Positions 23,580-35,132 of a stretch of DNA of 64,000 bases are shown piece by piece. Numbering within the stretch: position 1 is the first letter of the stretch; the number at the start of each line of letters is the position of its first letter. Position numbers and translations under genes: made by a program. Origin of the DNA: Monoplex corrugatus (lineage: Eukaryota > Mollusca > Gastropoda > Littorinimorpha > Ranellidae); the NCBI GenBank assembly GCA_030674185.1, contig JAPXFY010000022.1, positions 2,561,093-2,625,092 on the forward strand. The letters run 5' to 3'. The notes below the pieces were generated by a model that searched no databases, had not been told where the DNA came from, and saw nothing but the letters and a program-made list of their open reading frames with translations.

Positions 23580-25240
23580 TTTCCTAAATCACTGAGTCAC
23601 AAAGTTACATTTCAGACTGTCCAGCTTGCAGCAACATTTTCCTGATCCATTTACCATTGATGTCAGTCAGTGTGCTCCTTTGTTAGTCCCCATCTTTCCC
23701 CATGCTGGTCCCTGCAGGATGATGTTGGCGATCCCGTTCACTAGTGTTACGTGTTCGTACTGTCTTCATTTCCTGCTCTTTGTTTAGGTCAGATCTTTGT
23801 GGTATTTGATATACTGGGTAATGGCTCTGTGGACTTCTTCACTAGTAATGTGGCTGGTATAGGAGACACTGAGCAGTGTTTTTCTTTTCTTTGTTTTTTT
23901 CTGACACATGTCATTTTTACAACTGTAATTTCCATCTGTAGTCTGCATTCCCTTTGCGCGGATGCCAATAAGTTTTTCAGTGTCCATTCTGAAAATAAAA
24001 ATTTTATTTAAAAAAAAAATGATACAATATGACTGAATCCAAAACAAGCGTGACTGCCCACGTTCAAGCAAAGAGGAACCAGAAAAAAAGACGATTCCAG
24101 TATGATTTTTATCTGGAAGCAAGGAAGCGCTAAACAGGTTATGATCTTTATGGGTGGATCTTTACCAAAGGTTGGTCAAAACTGCAAATTGTTGGGGAGT
24201 TACAAAAGCGCAGCTCTGGAAGGTAAATGTCCAAAATGAAGAACATAAGAACAAAACGTCACCTAAAATCAGCCATTTTAGGTTGTCCTGTGAACAGCAC
24301 TCAATTTCCGACAATATTAAAAATGTATCTTTACTACAACATTATCTCCTGGCAGTCTATGGGCGTCATTTTGTATTTCAACAAAAGCGTCATTAAGTAC
24401 ACAGTGAACATGAAGTAGAAAACTGGTTCCTGCTGCAAGGAAAACCAGACAAAGGCCTCTGATCAAATATTCAGTCAGTGGCACCGTAGGGGTCTGTTTT
24501 CTCTGAAACGTAATAAGGGAACTTCAGAAATATGACGGTGGGGGACTTACAATCATATTCTGTCCTTGTTAGGAGGGAAATGAATGAAATGCTTAATATG
24601 TGCTTTTACTGCAGTAAATGTGATGCTTGAAAAATAAACATTATGAAGGACCTGTGTGCCTTCTGGCATGTGCACGCTAAAGATCCTACTGCAGTTGAAA
24701 ATTGTAAAAAGTGGATCATTGCCTGGCTGCCTTAGTAAAAAGCATTGGGGAGAAAGGTTGATTTCTCAGGTCTTTACCCTTGAAGCTTAATTAGCCTTTT
24801 GGTCTTTCTGAAGTCTCGGTTAAAAAAAATGGATGGCGCAGCACTGCATCAACGTGTTATCAAAAAGAAAAACAACCCGAGGTTCAAGCAGTAAACCCAC
24901 TGAGAGAAAAAGAATGAATATAAACATGAATATGAAAATAAATATGAAGAAGACATTTCAGGGACAAACTTTTTCCAGCATTATGGGCAGCCAGGATGTT
25001 TCCTTACATAGTAAAGATTCCTGTATAAAGCTTTCAATAACTGAACACTCTGTTAACTTTTACACCGTTTAGTGGCGAGTTGTGATGTGTATGTAACCTT
25101 TGATATACTTCATTTTAATATACATGCTGTGAGATTTCAACTTTTCCGGTTCCATTGTTCTGTGAAGTGCAGCTCTTTCGCTTCCCTGATACTGAAAAAC
25201 GTCTGAATTCATTCAATATTTTGCTCATTCTTCTATACGT
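23580..25240. other. Intergenic, possible dispersed-repeat remnant
   Basis: No gene recognised. At 24650-24700 the wording GGCATGTGCACGCTAAAGATCC resembles a phrase common in dispersed repeats of marine invertebrates, but a family cannot be named. Confidence 0.3.
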
Positions 25241-25243
25241 TTA

Positions 25244-25247
25244 GTGA

Positions 25248-25284
<37 letters not shown>

Positions 25285-25362
25285 GTCTCTCTCTCTCTCG
25301 CTCTCTCTATCCCTTCATCTGTCTCTCATCTCTCTCTCTCCCTCTCTCTATCCATCCATCTG

Positions 25363-25395
<33 letters not shown>

Positions 25396-25530
25396 ATCCA
25401 TCCATCTGTCTGTCTCTCTCTCTCTCTCTTTCTCTCTGTCTTTCTCTCCCGTCTCTGTCTGTCTGTCTGTCTCTCTCACTCCCTATCTCTCTTTCTCCCT
25501 CCTCTCTCTCTCTCTCTCTCTCTCTCTTTT
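25244..25530. repeat. Imperfect (CT)n tract with TCCATC interruptions
   Basis: About 290 bp of CT-rich simple sequence, with a loose higher-order period marked by CTATCCATCCATCTGTCTCT at about 25348 and 25395. Confidence 0.95.
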
Positions 25531-25721
25531 TCTATGAAAACATTTCTAATATACAAAACATGAAACATCATTTGTTCATTATCTATACTAGTAGTTCAAC
25601 ACACACACAAAAAAACGTGTAAATACATTTTTGAGGGGTTTGCGTCTAATTGTGTGTAAACAAAAGCATATGTATCTTGATTTTTCTTAATGAAAGGGTT
25701 TATCGATCTGATTTAATTAAA
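25531..25721. other. Spacer between two (CT)n tracts
   Basis: Unique-looking AT-rich sequence. Confidence 0.4.
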
Positions 25722-25796
<75 letters not shown>

Positions 25797-25932
25797 CTTC
25801 TCTCTCTCTATCTTTCTCTCTCCCTCTCTCTCTCTCTTTCTTTCTTTCTCATTTCTCTCTCTCTGTCTCTGTCTGTCTGTCTCTCGTCTCTCTCTGTCTT
25901 TCCCTCTCTCTCTCTCTCTCTTTCTGTCTTTC
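25722..25932. repeat. (CT)n tract
   Basis: About 35 uninterrupted CT units followed by imperfect CT/TTTC sequence. Confidence 0.96.
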
Positions 25933-26388
25933 TCTTGCACTCGCATACACACACATGTACACTCACGCACATGGGAGTACACACTGCCAATAATTCAAGC
26001 CATATTAAAGATAAAGAGGCTTTTAAAAGGCACTGATGAAGAAATAATTATCATGCAATTGCCATTCACATTCAGGATGACACGTGCTTACTTACTGCTC
26101 ATAAATGTATGATTACCACGTAATGGAGCGTCAATGTTTGTGTTCTTTCTCTTCATTAGCCGCCACTTTGGAAAGAGTTATCGATAGAAGAAAACACAAG
26201 ATGGTCAAGCCATACAAGCAGTATTCCTTTGAAGCTAAGTTACACAAAATACTATTGTTTCCAGACCCGTCATTCCCAATGATAATATTCTAGAAAAGAA
26301 AAAAAATGCTGGCACAGTTGCTCAGTGCTATCAACAATGTTTTACCTTTTAGATACATTAGCTCCGTAGGTGCAATTTGTTGATCAGG
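25933..26388. other. Intergenic, nothing recognised
   Basis: No supported gene. Confidence 0.4.
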
Positions 26389-27428
26389 TAAGACACAAAG
26401 AATTAATAAATCAACTTGAAAGGCTCAATATTGATGGATAAGATCTAAGAATAATCAGAAATATATATTGGGAACAAACAGCAGCAAAGAGAATAGAAAA
26501 CGATATAAGCTCTTGCCAAAATATCAAAAGAGGGGTCAGGCAGGGTTGTGTTCTGTCACCAGATTTGTTTTCACTTTACAGCGAAACCATTACGTGAAAC
26601 CTAGAAGAATACCCTGGGATAAAGGTTGGTGGAATAATGACACATTCGTTATGCAGATGACACAGTGCTAATTGCAGAAAATGAAAAAGACCTACAAAAC
26701 CTTGTGAATACAACAGAAATAGAAAGCAAATATAAAGGGCTGGAGCTAAATAGCAAGAACACTGAAGTTATGGTAATCAGTAAAATACATGAAACCCCCT
26801 CATGCAAAACAACAGCAAATGGCACAGCTTTGAGACAGGTTGATAAGTTTAAATATCTGGGAACGTTTGTCTCACCAGACGGTAGATGATGCACACCAGA
26901 AATAGCCGGCAGAGTCGGCCAAGCCAAAATAGCATTCAAGAAGATGAAAAGCGTTCTTACCAGCAAATGCCTATCAATAAACATCAGGAAGAGAGTTCTT
27001 GAATGTTATATAGAACCGATACTGTTGTACAGTTGTGAGGCATGGACAGTCAACACCCAAAGTCAGAACAAAATTGAGGCAACTGAAATGTGGTTTCTAA
27101 GAAGATTGTTTAGAGTTCCATGGACAGCAAAGAAAACAATACGGACAGTCTTGATGGAGGCAGACACAAGAAGATCATTGATCAAGAAGATTGTAAAAAA
27201 AATTATATTTATAGGACATATTATGAGGAAAGGTAAATTAGAACACCTGGTCACAACAGGAAAGCTGGAGGGAAAGAGAATACCAGGTAGACCCAGGGAG
27301 AAAATATTGGACGGGCATGCAGGGTGGCTGAAGATAGAGAGAGTGGAAGATACACTTGCAGTGATGGGGGATAGATTCGTGTAGAAGGCCATGGTCGCCA
27401 ACACTATGCAGCAGGGCACATGATGTGA
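26389..27428 (+). mobile_element. RTE-type LINE fragment
   Basis: 5'-truncated copy starting in the RT at VRHKELINQLERLNIDG. It continues through GVRQGCVLSPDLFSLY (about 26532), a damaged catalytic box (a frame break falls at RYADD near 26645-26660), KGLELNSKNTEVMVI, CYIEPILLYSCEAW and WFLRRLFRVPWTAKK, ending near VANTMQQGT with a TGATG tail. Several stops and shifts: TAA at about 26441 and a duplicated GAT at about 26886. Confidence 0.88.
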
Positions 27429-28032
27429 TGAGGTGAGGTGTAACTACAGTCTTCTCGAGAGAATAGCTGAAAAATATATAAAAAATGAAGATGATAATCA
27501 TGTAAGCATGTGGAAAAAAATACGACCGAAAATATAAAATCGTCCTGACCTGTGTGATTTTAAAAATCTAGTTATATTTTTTAAAGTATTTTGTCATGTC
27601 TCTCTAGAAATAATTAATAGATACTGCAATGGAGATTTGGTTTTTAGGGTCTTCTCGAAATGGCGAATAAGATGAGTCTCATTTGGGGAGTCCATATCTC
27701 AGAATGTAAACACATGATTTTAGAGTCTTCCACCATCAAAAGAAAAGACATACTATTTGTTTTTTAATTCCCTGGTGATAGGGTGGATGGAGTGGTTGGC
27801 GAAAGGGGCGTGTCCTTGGATTATGTGTGCGAAAGCATTGATATGTATACTTACTTTTCTTTTTGAGGGGTCTTTTTTTTCTCCAGAGAGGTATGGTGTC
27901 CTTTTTGAGGTGGTTAGAACCTTGACATGGCTGTGTGCAGTTAGCTTGGCTTTAAACAACAACAACAATAACAATCAGACTTTTAGAATTCACAATATGG
28001 AATATCTTTGCCATTGTGGTGTTGGAAATACT
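27429..28032. other. Intergenic, nothing recognised
   Basis: AT-rich. An AAC-rich tract at 27956-27970 lies upstream of the Penelope-like fragment. No gene supported. Confidence 0.4.
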
Positions 28033-28108
28033 CTTCATTTTTCTTGAAAAATATATATACAAAAATTATGCACCACACACAAATAGGACAAAACCACTCA
28101 CTTTAAAA
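28033..28108 (-). repeat. Left inverted terminal arm of Penelope-like fragment
   Basis: 76 bp whose reverse complement matches 28872-28947 with about two mismatches. Penelope-like elements are known to carry terminal repeats in direct or inverted order. Confidence 0.92.
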
Positions 28109-28152
28109 GATATGAAAAGATAAAGAGGCAAGCAGAGAACGGGGAAAGACCA

Positions 28153-28809
28153 ATGTATAGGAGTAAACACTGGAGGACAAAGATCAGACAAAAAGAAAAA
28201 AGGCAAAAGATAACTGGCTGGTTTAAGAATAAAAAAGACTCTAGAACTAACTACCAATCAGTGCTGTTTGTTCAGGCGACACCAAATTCAGAGTTGAAAA
28301 CAATGTATCAAAAAGAAATTGAAAAATCAGAGCTGAAGATAAAAGTAGTGGAAAGAGCAGGAAATAAGATTAAAGACTTGGTACAAAAATCTTATCCATT
28401 CAGACCCCAGAAATGCACTGATAACTGTTTTGCATGCACTAACGGCAACAGTAAGATCAACTGTCGTAAAAGCAATGTTGTTTACGAGGTAGAGTGCACC
28501 TCTTGCGGGGATACGTATATAGGTGAGACAAGCAGAGCAGTGAGAATAAGAGCCAATGAACACCATAACCAATACATCAAGAAAGATAAAGACTCAGTCC
28601 TTTACAAACACACTACTGAAAAACACAGTGGCGAAAATGTTCAGTGGAAATTTAGAATAGCAGGACAATACAAAGACGCCTTGACACGTCAGACAGCTGA
28701 GGCAATAAAAATTAAAAAAATAAAAGAGTTGACGCCTAGTGCCCTGATCAACAACAGAGCAGAATTCATGCATAATGGTCTGGTGAGCTGTAGTCTCACC
28801 AGGACATAG
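28153..28809 (+). CDS. GIY-YIG endonuclease domain of Penelope-like element
   Basis: 218 codons from the first ATG; the frame is also open upstream to the arm at about 28109. Residues 36-80 match the RT-nuclease linker of these elements (VLFVQATPNSELK). A Cys-rich segment follows (C88, C92, C95), then GIY-YIG about 109-200: VVYEVECTSCGDTYIGETSR with the YIG triplet at 122-124, R131 or R133 and the EHH (137-139) region. The enzyme would nick DNA to prime reverse transcription of the element. The copy lacks RT, so it is not autonomous. The frame is intact to its stop at 28807-28809. Confidence 0.85.
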   Translation: MYRSKHWRTKIRQKEKRQKITGWFKNKKDSRTNYQSVLFVQATPNSELKTMYQKEIEKSELKIKVVERAGNKIKDLVQKSYPFRPQKCTDNCFACTNGNSKINCRKSNVVYEVECTSCGDTYIGETSRAVRIRANEHHNQYIKKDKDSVLYKHTTEKHSGENVQWKFRIAGQYKDALTRQTAEAIKIKKIKELTPSALINNRAEFMHNGLVSCSLTRT

Positions 28810-28831
28810 AAGGCGAAGCAAGGAGATACAG

Positions 28832-28870
28832 CGCACTTGACAAGGGCCGGTGTGGCCGAAACGTTGTGCG
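28832..28870 (+). ncRNA. Degenerate hammerhead-ribozyme-like motif
   Basis: Read in order: stem I strand CGCAC (28832-28836), core TTGACAA (28837-28843; consensus CUGANGA), stem II GGCC (28845-28848) and GGCC (28854-28857) around loop GGTGT, core GAA (28858-28860), a minimal stem III AC/GT (28861-28864) with the NUH site GTT (28863-28865), and stem I return strand GTGCG (28866-28870). Penelope-like elements are known to carry type-I hammerheads with very short stem III in their terminal repeats. Two core positions deviate (C to T, G to A), so catalysis is unlikely in this copy. Confidence 0.6.
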
Positions 28871-28871
28871 T

Positions 28872-28947
28872 TTTTAAAGTGAGTGGTTTTGTACTATTTG
28901 TGTATGGTGCATAATTTTTGTATATATATTTTTCAAGAAAAATGAAG
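28872..28947 (+). repeat. Right inverted terminal arm of Penelope-like fragment
   Basis: Partner of 28033-28108. Confidence 0.92.
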
Positions 28948-29262
28948 AATAACAATCAGATTCTGGAACAAAGTAAAAACGGCCTCCTGGGGACAAGTGA
29001 CGAATACCATGGTGGAAGGTCAGATATATTTTTCCAACTTCAAAGCTGATAAATAGATCAGAGATTCGTGCCCTGTTGACTTTAACATTTTGGCTTTCTA
29101 TGACACGAAGCCAAGGTCAAGCATTATTAAACTCACACGACTAAGGCTATTGAAAAAAGACCTTTGTGACCTGAAATAAGGAAACTTCAGCGACCTTAAT
29201 GACCTGAAATAAGGACACTTCACCTCGAATTGTTCAGAATTCTTTGCTACCATACGTTGGTT
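28948..29262. other. Intergenic, nothing recognised
   Basis: Contains the near-duplicate GACCTGAAATAAGGAAACTTCA / GACCTGAAATAAGGACACTTCA at about 29168 and 29201. No gene seen. Confidence 0.4.
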
Positions 29263-29435
29263 TCACACACACACACACACAGACACACACACAGACATAC
29301 ACACAGACACAGAGACATACACACAGACACAAAACACACACACACACACACACATACATACACACGTATGAGCGTGGACACACACACAGCCTATAACAAT
29401 ATGCGCGCGCACGTACTCACACATGTTTGCATAAT

Positions 29436-29517
<82 letters not shown>

Positions 29518-29525
29518 ACACAACA
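29263..29525. repeat. Compound (AC)n microsatellite
   Basis: ACACAGACAC-type, CA and GCGCGC patches, with about 36 clean AC units at 29438-29511. Confidence 0.97.
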
Positions 29526-29723
29526 TATACACGCGTGGTGCGCAGAGCATACTAACCTGCGTTCGGACATATTTGAATATAAATTTAATTTAATTCTTTC
29601 CTAAATAAACTAATTGTGAGAGTTTTTTGTCTTGCCATTTCTTTTTTTTTTTTTCTCGGACGCTATAAGGTAAGTGACAAATGTATCTGCTGCTTTGTGG
29701 CATGCACATTCCGCCTGAAACAG
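29526..29723. other. Short spacer
   Basis: No feature recognised. Confidence 0.4.
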
Positions 29724-30838
29724 TATAAATAGCTAAGCATAATGCTATCTGACAGTGATTGTTGGATTGTGTATTCTGTAAATAGCTAAACATAACGCTA
29801 CCTGACAGTCATTGTTGGATTGTGTATTCTGTAAATAGCTAAGCATAACGCTATCTGACAGTGATTGTTGGATTGTGTATTCTGTAAATAGCTAAGCATA
29901 ACGCTATCTGACAGTGATTGTTGGATTGTGTATTCTGTAAATAGCTAAGCATAACGCTATCTGACAGTGATTGTTGGATTGTGTATTCTGTAAATAGCTA
30001 AGCATAACGCTACCTGACAGTCATTGTTGGAATGCGTATTCTATAAATAGCTAAGCATAACGCTATCTGACAGTCATTGTTAGAATGCGTATTCTATAAA
30101 TAGCTAAGCATAACGCTATCTGACTGTCATTGTTGGAATGCGTATTCTATAAATAGCTAAGCATAACGCTATGTGACAGTCATTGTTGGAATGCGTATTC
30201 TATAAATAGCTAAGCATAACGCTATCTGACTGTCATTGTTGGAATGTGTATTCTATAAATAGCTAAGCATAACGCTATCTGTCATTGTTGGAATGCGTAT
30301 TCTATAAATAGCTAAGCATAACGCTATGTGACAGTCATTGTTGGAATGCGTATTCTATAAATAGCTAAGCATAACGCTATGTGACACAGTCATTGTTGGA
30401 ATGCGTATTCTATAAATAGCTAAGCATAACGCTATCTGACAGTCATTGTTGGATTGCGTATTCTATAAATAGCTAAGCATAACGCTATGTGACAGTCATT
30501 GTTGGAATGCATATTCTATAAATAGCTAAGCATAACGCTATGTGACAGTCATTGTTAGAATGCGTATTCTATAAATAGGTAAGCATAACGCTATGTGACA
30601 GTCATTGTTGGAATGCGTATTCTATAAATAGCTAAGCATAACGCTATGTGACAGTCATTGTTGGAATGCGTATTCTATAAATAGCTAAGCATAACGCTAT
30701 GTGACTGTCATTGTTGGAATGCGTATTCTATAAATAGCTAAGCATAACGCTATGTGACAGTCATTGTTGGAATGCGTATTCTATAAATAGCTAAGCATAA
30801 TGCTATGTGACAGTCATTGTTGGAATGCGCATTCTGAC
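29724..30838. repeat. 53-bp satellite, about 21 copies
   Basis: The unit contains AAATAGCTAAGCATAACGCT, ATCTGACAGTCATTGTTGGA and ATGCGTATTCTAT; the period is 53 bp with occasional 2- to 5-bp indels. Two subfamilies are in order: the first six units use GTGATTGTTGGATTGTGTATTCTGT, the rest GTCATTGTTGGAATGCGTATTCTAT. The second type creates a TATAAATAG box in every unit. Confidence 0.96.
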
Positions 30839-30859
30839 GTATGTGACTAATATAGTTCT

Positions 30860-31140
30860 GTCCATGACTCCTGTTGAATGAATTATACAGAATAGCTAGT
30901 TGTTCAGACCTTTAATCAATTATTCATTTACTTTATACATGTTCCTTTATCTGAAGTTAAGATACACAGGTACATAATTATGTTATTTACATGTAACCAA
31001 GATTATTCCAGTGATAGGCTGATACAATACCAGTATAACATATAGGCTAGGTAAAAACATAGTCCAGGTAGGGCCTCAGGACCTGGCCAGCTCATGGGTT
31101 TATTGCATGCTTAAGGCTTGTGCCAGGATCGCCATACACA
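30860..31140 (+). repeat. Dispersed repeat, copy 1
   Basis: About 280 bp shared with 39510-39790 in the same orientation. Common phrases are TATACAGAATA, GATTATTCCAG, AGGTAGGGCCTCAGGACCTG and GCTTAAGGCTTGTGCCA. No ORF and no tRNA-like boxes; family unknown. Confidence 0.75.
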
Positions 31141-31324
31141 TTTCACCATACATATTCTCATATTGTAAAATTTTACACAGACATTCAATGTATATCAAAC
31201 ATTTTTTTTTCTTTTTTCCTACACCACACTGATGACTATAGAATATGGGACAGTTTTTCATAATGCTATGACGATAATGACAAGGACTGTCCTCTACACT
31301 TGTTGTAATATATCTTGTCATCAA
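31141..31324. other. Short spacer
   Basis: Nothing recognised. Confidence 0.4.
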
Positions 31325-31550
31325 TCAGGCCTGAGAGATACAGACACCAGCAGTATTGGTCAAGAGATTTGAACACCATCCTTTATGAAGCATCAGTGCC
31401 AAAATGAGACTCAACTCCATGATCCCAGTCTTCTCGATTGGGGCCAAAACATGCCACAATGATTTTGAAAGGACTGATGAGGATTCGAACTCACAACTTT
31501 CAAGTCGGTAGTTCATTGCACTACCCACTGATCCACAGCGATTGGTCAAT
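31325..31550 (-). mobile_element. tRNA-derived SINE-like element
   Basis: On the minus strand the head (31545 to 31470) shows an A-box-like TGGATCAGTGGGTAG and a B box GAGTTCGAATCC, with a 5-bp T-stem (GTGAG/CTCAT). A roughly 130-bp non-tRNA body follows down to about 31325. The acceptor stem does not close, so it is not a functional tRNA gene. No second copy in the window supports the family. Confidence 0.55.
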
Positions 31551-31718
31551 TGGTCGTTTGAACCTTCGCTGTTTCAGTGTATGCAGCTTTGGACATACTC
31601 GCCATCTGAGGCTATGGAATATACGTGGCATATTGCTCCTTTTTTTCTTAATTATTTCATCTTTCAAAATTATCTTATGAAATTCGCGTGTTAAATAGTC
31701 CTCTGTGCTTTATCTCCT
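31551..31718. other. Short spacer
   Basis: Nothing recognised. Confidence 0.4.
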
Positions 31719-31751
31719 TCTCTCTCTCTGTCTCTCTGTCTATATATATAT

Positions 31752-31808
<57 letters not shown>

Positions 31809-31820
31809 ATATATATCTGA
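31719..31820. repeat. (CT)n flanked by (TA)n
   Basis: CTCTCTGTCTATATATATAT, then 25 CT units, then CTGTCTATATATAT, so the same border motif lies on both sides. Confidence 0.95.
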
Positions 31821-32384
31821 GGGGGACCCTGTGATACAACAAATAGCAGAAGTGTTATGATATTGTTGTTCTTGTTGTCGTTATTGGTAAGGGTTGACAT
31901 GCATTTCTTTTTATGTGTGTGCTTTTGTATGTAAAGCCAATGTTTTATCCCATAGCATGTCACAACTTGATACACTTGTGTGTGTGGGGTGTGTTTCTTC
32001 TTGTGTTTATAGTCTGTGTGTATAGTAGAAAGAGCTAGCTGTCAGACAGGTCCGATGGGACCTAATGCTACTATACTTGAGTAACAGAGTTCTGTTTTAA
32101 TCTCTCTCTGTCTCTCTCTGTCTCTCTGTCTCTCTCTCTCTGATTGCACGAATGTACATGTGTGTGTGGTGTGTGTTGTGTGTGTGTGTGGGGTTGTGTG
32201 TGTGTGTTGGTGTGTGTGTTGTGTGTGAATATATACGTATGTATATGTATCATGTATGGATATACGTGTAAATGCACTGACTATATTTATTACTACATTT
32301 GCATTAAAGTTGAGTTTTTTATTTTGTTTGGTTTTGTTTGTGGATTTTTTTTTTTTTGGGGGGGGGGGGGCGTAATTTTTAAGA
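31821..32384. repeat. Mixed simple sequence (TG, CT, poly-T, poly-G)
   Basis: Includes CT-rich 32100-32142, TG-rich 32159-32230, and a T(12)G(13) run at 32346-32371. No gene seen in the intervening bases. Confidence 0.8.
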
Positions 32385-34990
32385 TCATCATCATCATCAT
32401 CATCAGGTGCCTTGCCGCATGGTGTTGGCGATTATGGACTTCCATCTGTCTCTATCTCTTTTTGCCTCAAGCATCTCTTCCGCCCTCCCTGTCTTCAGCC
32501 ACTCTGCAAGTCCGTCTAATATCTTCTCCCTGGGTCTACCTGGTGCTCTCTTTCCCTCCAGCTTTCCTGTTGTGACCAGGTGTTCCATTTCCCCTTTCCT
32601 CATAAAATGGCCTATAAATGTTGCCTGCCTTTTCCTAATCTTCCTTATGAATGATCTACTTGTGTCTGCCTCCATCAAGACTGTCTCGTTTGTTTTCTTT
32701 GCTGTCCATCGAACTCTCAACATCCTTCTTAGAAACCACATCTCGGCTGCCTCAATCTTATTCTGGCTTTGCTTCTTTACTGTCCATGCCTTGCAGCCGT
32801 ACAACAGTATTGGTTCTATATAACATTCCAGAACTCTCTTCCTGATGTTAATTGATGTGCATCTGCCGTCTGGTGAAATGATCGTTCCCAGGTATTTAAA
32901 ATTATCAATCTGTCTCAAGGTTGTGCCGTTTGATGTTATTTTGCATGAGGGGATTTCATGTTTTTTACTGATCACCATGACTTCAGTCTTCCTGCTGTTT
33001 ATTTCCAACCCATTACCTTTGCTTTCCATTTCATTATTCACAAGGTTTGTAGGTCCCTTTCACTTTCTGCAATTAGCATGGTGTCATCTGAGTATCGAAT
33101 GTTGTTTATCATTTTTCCTCCAATCTTTAATCCAGGGTCTTCCTCTAGGTTTCTCATGATGTTTTCGCTGTAAAGTGAAAACATCTGGTGACAAAACAAC
33201 CCTGTCTGACTCCACTTTTGATGTTTTGGAAAGAGCTTATATCGCTTTTTATTCTCATTGCAGCTGTTTGTTCCCAATACATATTTCTGATTATCCGTAG
33301 ATCTTTTCCATCAATATTGAGTCTTTCTAGTTCGTTGATCAATTCTTCATGTCTTACTCGATTGAAAGCCTTGGTATAGTCAACAAAGCATAAATAAATC
33401 CTTGTTCATCTCGATTGACCTCTCTATGATAATTCTTAGGATGTATATGGCATTAATAGTTCCTTTCCCTTCGACAAATCCACACTGTTCATCTGATATT
33501 TCTCTGTTGATTCTATTCCTTGTCCTCATCATGATTATTCTTAATAGGATCTTGGTTACATGACTCATCAAACTGATTGTGCTATGGAGTTCGCATTCTA
33601 TATTGTCTTCTTAGAAAGTGCAATGAAAATTGAATTTGACATATGTTTGGGGATTTTTCCTGTGTCGTAAATTTCATTTAGGCGGACAGTTATTTTTTCT
33701 ATACCGAATTCCTCCAGGGCTTCAATCATCTCTGTGGTATTGTTATCTGGTCCTGGGCTTTTCCTGGTTTCATCTTTTTTCAGTGCTGCTCTAACTTCAT
33801 CTTTCATTATGGGTGGTCCTTGAAAGTTCTTTCTTATAATGTGTTCTGCGTTTCTGTCATCTTCAAAAAGGTCTTTAATGAACTCTCCCCATCTGTCTAA
33901 TATTTTGTCTTTTTCCATGAGAATTGTACCATCTGTCGCTTTTAAGCAACCAGTTGATGTGCACGTATTTTTCCTGTGGACAGTTTCTTCATTTCGTCTG
34001 TACATACCCTGAGGATCCGTTTTGTGTTGGTCTTCTATTTCTTTGCATTTTGTTTTCAGCCAAGCTTCCTTAGCTTCATTGCTCGTATTCCTGTTTTCTT
34101 TGTTTATCTTCCTGTATATTTCCTCGTTTCTCTTTGCCTTCCTCCGTTCCTCAATCAAGCCTAAAATTTCTTTAGTCATCCAGCTCTTTTTTGCTTTTGT
34201 ATCTAGCTTAGCGATTTCTTAACAAGCTTCATTTATCGAATTTCTCAACTTTGTCCATTATTCCTCACTGCCACCAACGTCTTCCAGAGCACTGAATTTG
34301 TTTTGAACATGTACATTAAATTTTTGACGTATCACTTCATCTGTCTTTAAGAGTCCAAGATTTAGTTTGATGTTGCTTTTGGTCTGTTTCCTTTTCCTTA
34401 ATATCAGCCTAAATCTTCCCACTACAGGATTGTGGTCACTGTTGCAGTCTGCGCCTGGTAATGTTTTTGCTGACAGTAAAGAATTTCTAAATCTTTTATT
34501 AATCAGGATGTAGTCAATCTGATTTTTGGTATTATCTCCTGGACTCATCCAAGTCCATTTTCTTCTGTTAGGCTGTTCAAACCAGGTGTTTCCTACTATC
34601 AACTCATTCATCTGTGCCCATTCTACAAGTTTCCCTCCCCTTTCATTTAGTGTACCAAGGCCATGAGGTCCAACTATATCCTCTACCCTATCCTTTCCCA
34701 CTTAAGCATTAAAATCTCCCATTATTATGGTAACTTCTTGTGATTTGCATTTGGCCTTGGCCATCTCTAATGCTTCGTAGAAGTTGTCGATGTCTTCCTG
34801 AGTACTTGTGGATGTTGGTGCATACACGTGAATGATGTTGATATCAAATGGTCTGCCTCTCAATCTGACCAGCAAGACTGTCGGACACAGCCCAGTATCC
34901 CTTAACTGCTTTTGATTTGTCCTTGTCCGTTACAATGTCTGCTCCTCTTTCATGTGAGTTTCCACCAGAGTATATCACAGAGTATATCAA
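32385..34990 (-). mobile_element. RTE-type LINE, decayed long copy
   Basis: Minus-strand copy of the 20283-23575 family, from the endonuclease GYTVIYSGG-equivalent point at about 34990 to a (TGA)n tail at 32385-32405. Recognisable: GPHGLGTLNERGGKLVEW and SDHNPVVGRF (34701-34258), the RT N-terminal part (34179-33598), GVRQGC (about 33210), catalytic box RYSDDTML (YSDD, A replaced by S, about 33090), and the intact C-terminal region 33041-32403. At least five frame changes, plus a deletion of about 75 bp near 32862, where CAGATGCACATCA joins ATTAACATCAGG. Confidence 0.9.
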
Positions 34991-35132
34991 TTTTTAGGAT
35001 CACCTGACCAGAATTGTTTGTTACCAGATCAATAATTGTATTTGATTATTCTTCCAAGAACGTTTGTCTTTCACATTAAAACACGTGAAAATGAGAATTC
35101 TCTTGTTCTGAATCCAAACCTTTCACATCCAG
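34991..35132. other. Putative intron or upstream sequence of receptor gene
   Basis: Ends with a polypyrimidine-like CCTTTCACATCCAG that reads as a splice acceptor. Confidence 0.35.

Larger units (their letters stand above)
28033..28947 (+). mobile_element. Penelope-like retroelement fragment
   Basis: Coding sequence for the GIY-YIG endonuclease end of a Penelope-like element, bounded by 76-bp inverted arms (28033-28108 and 28872-28947). The reverse-transcriptase part is absent: the open frame runs straight out of the left arm, so the body was truncated and joined to an inverted terminal repeat. A hammerhead-ribozyme-like core lies just inside the right arm (28832-28870). Confidence 0.88.

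Noticed and set aside
25244..26036. Ser/Leu-rich membrane-like proteins over the CT tracts
   Set aside because: Artefact of (CT)n; no other coding evidence.
28153..28809. Host GIY-YIG nuclease gene (SLX1-like)
   Set aside because: The linker wording, Cys-rich segment and flanking inverted arms fit a Penelope-like element.
31440..31550. Functional tRNA gene
   Set aside because: A and B boxes are present, but the acceptor stem does not pair and a SINE-like body follows.
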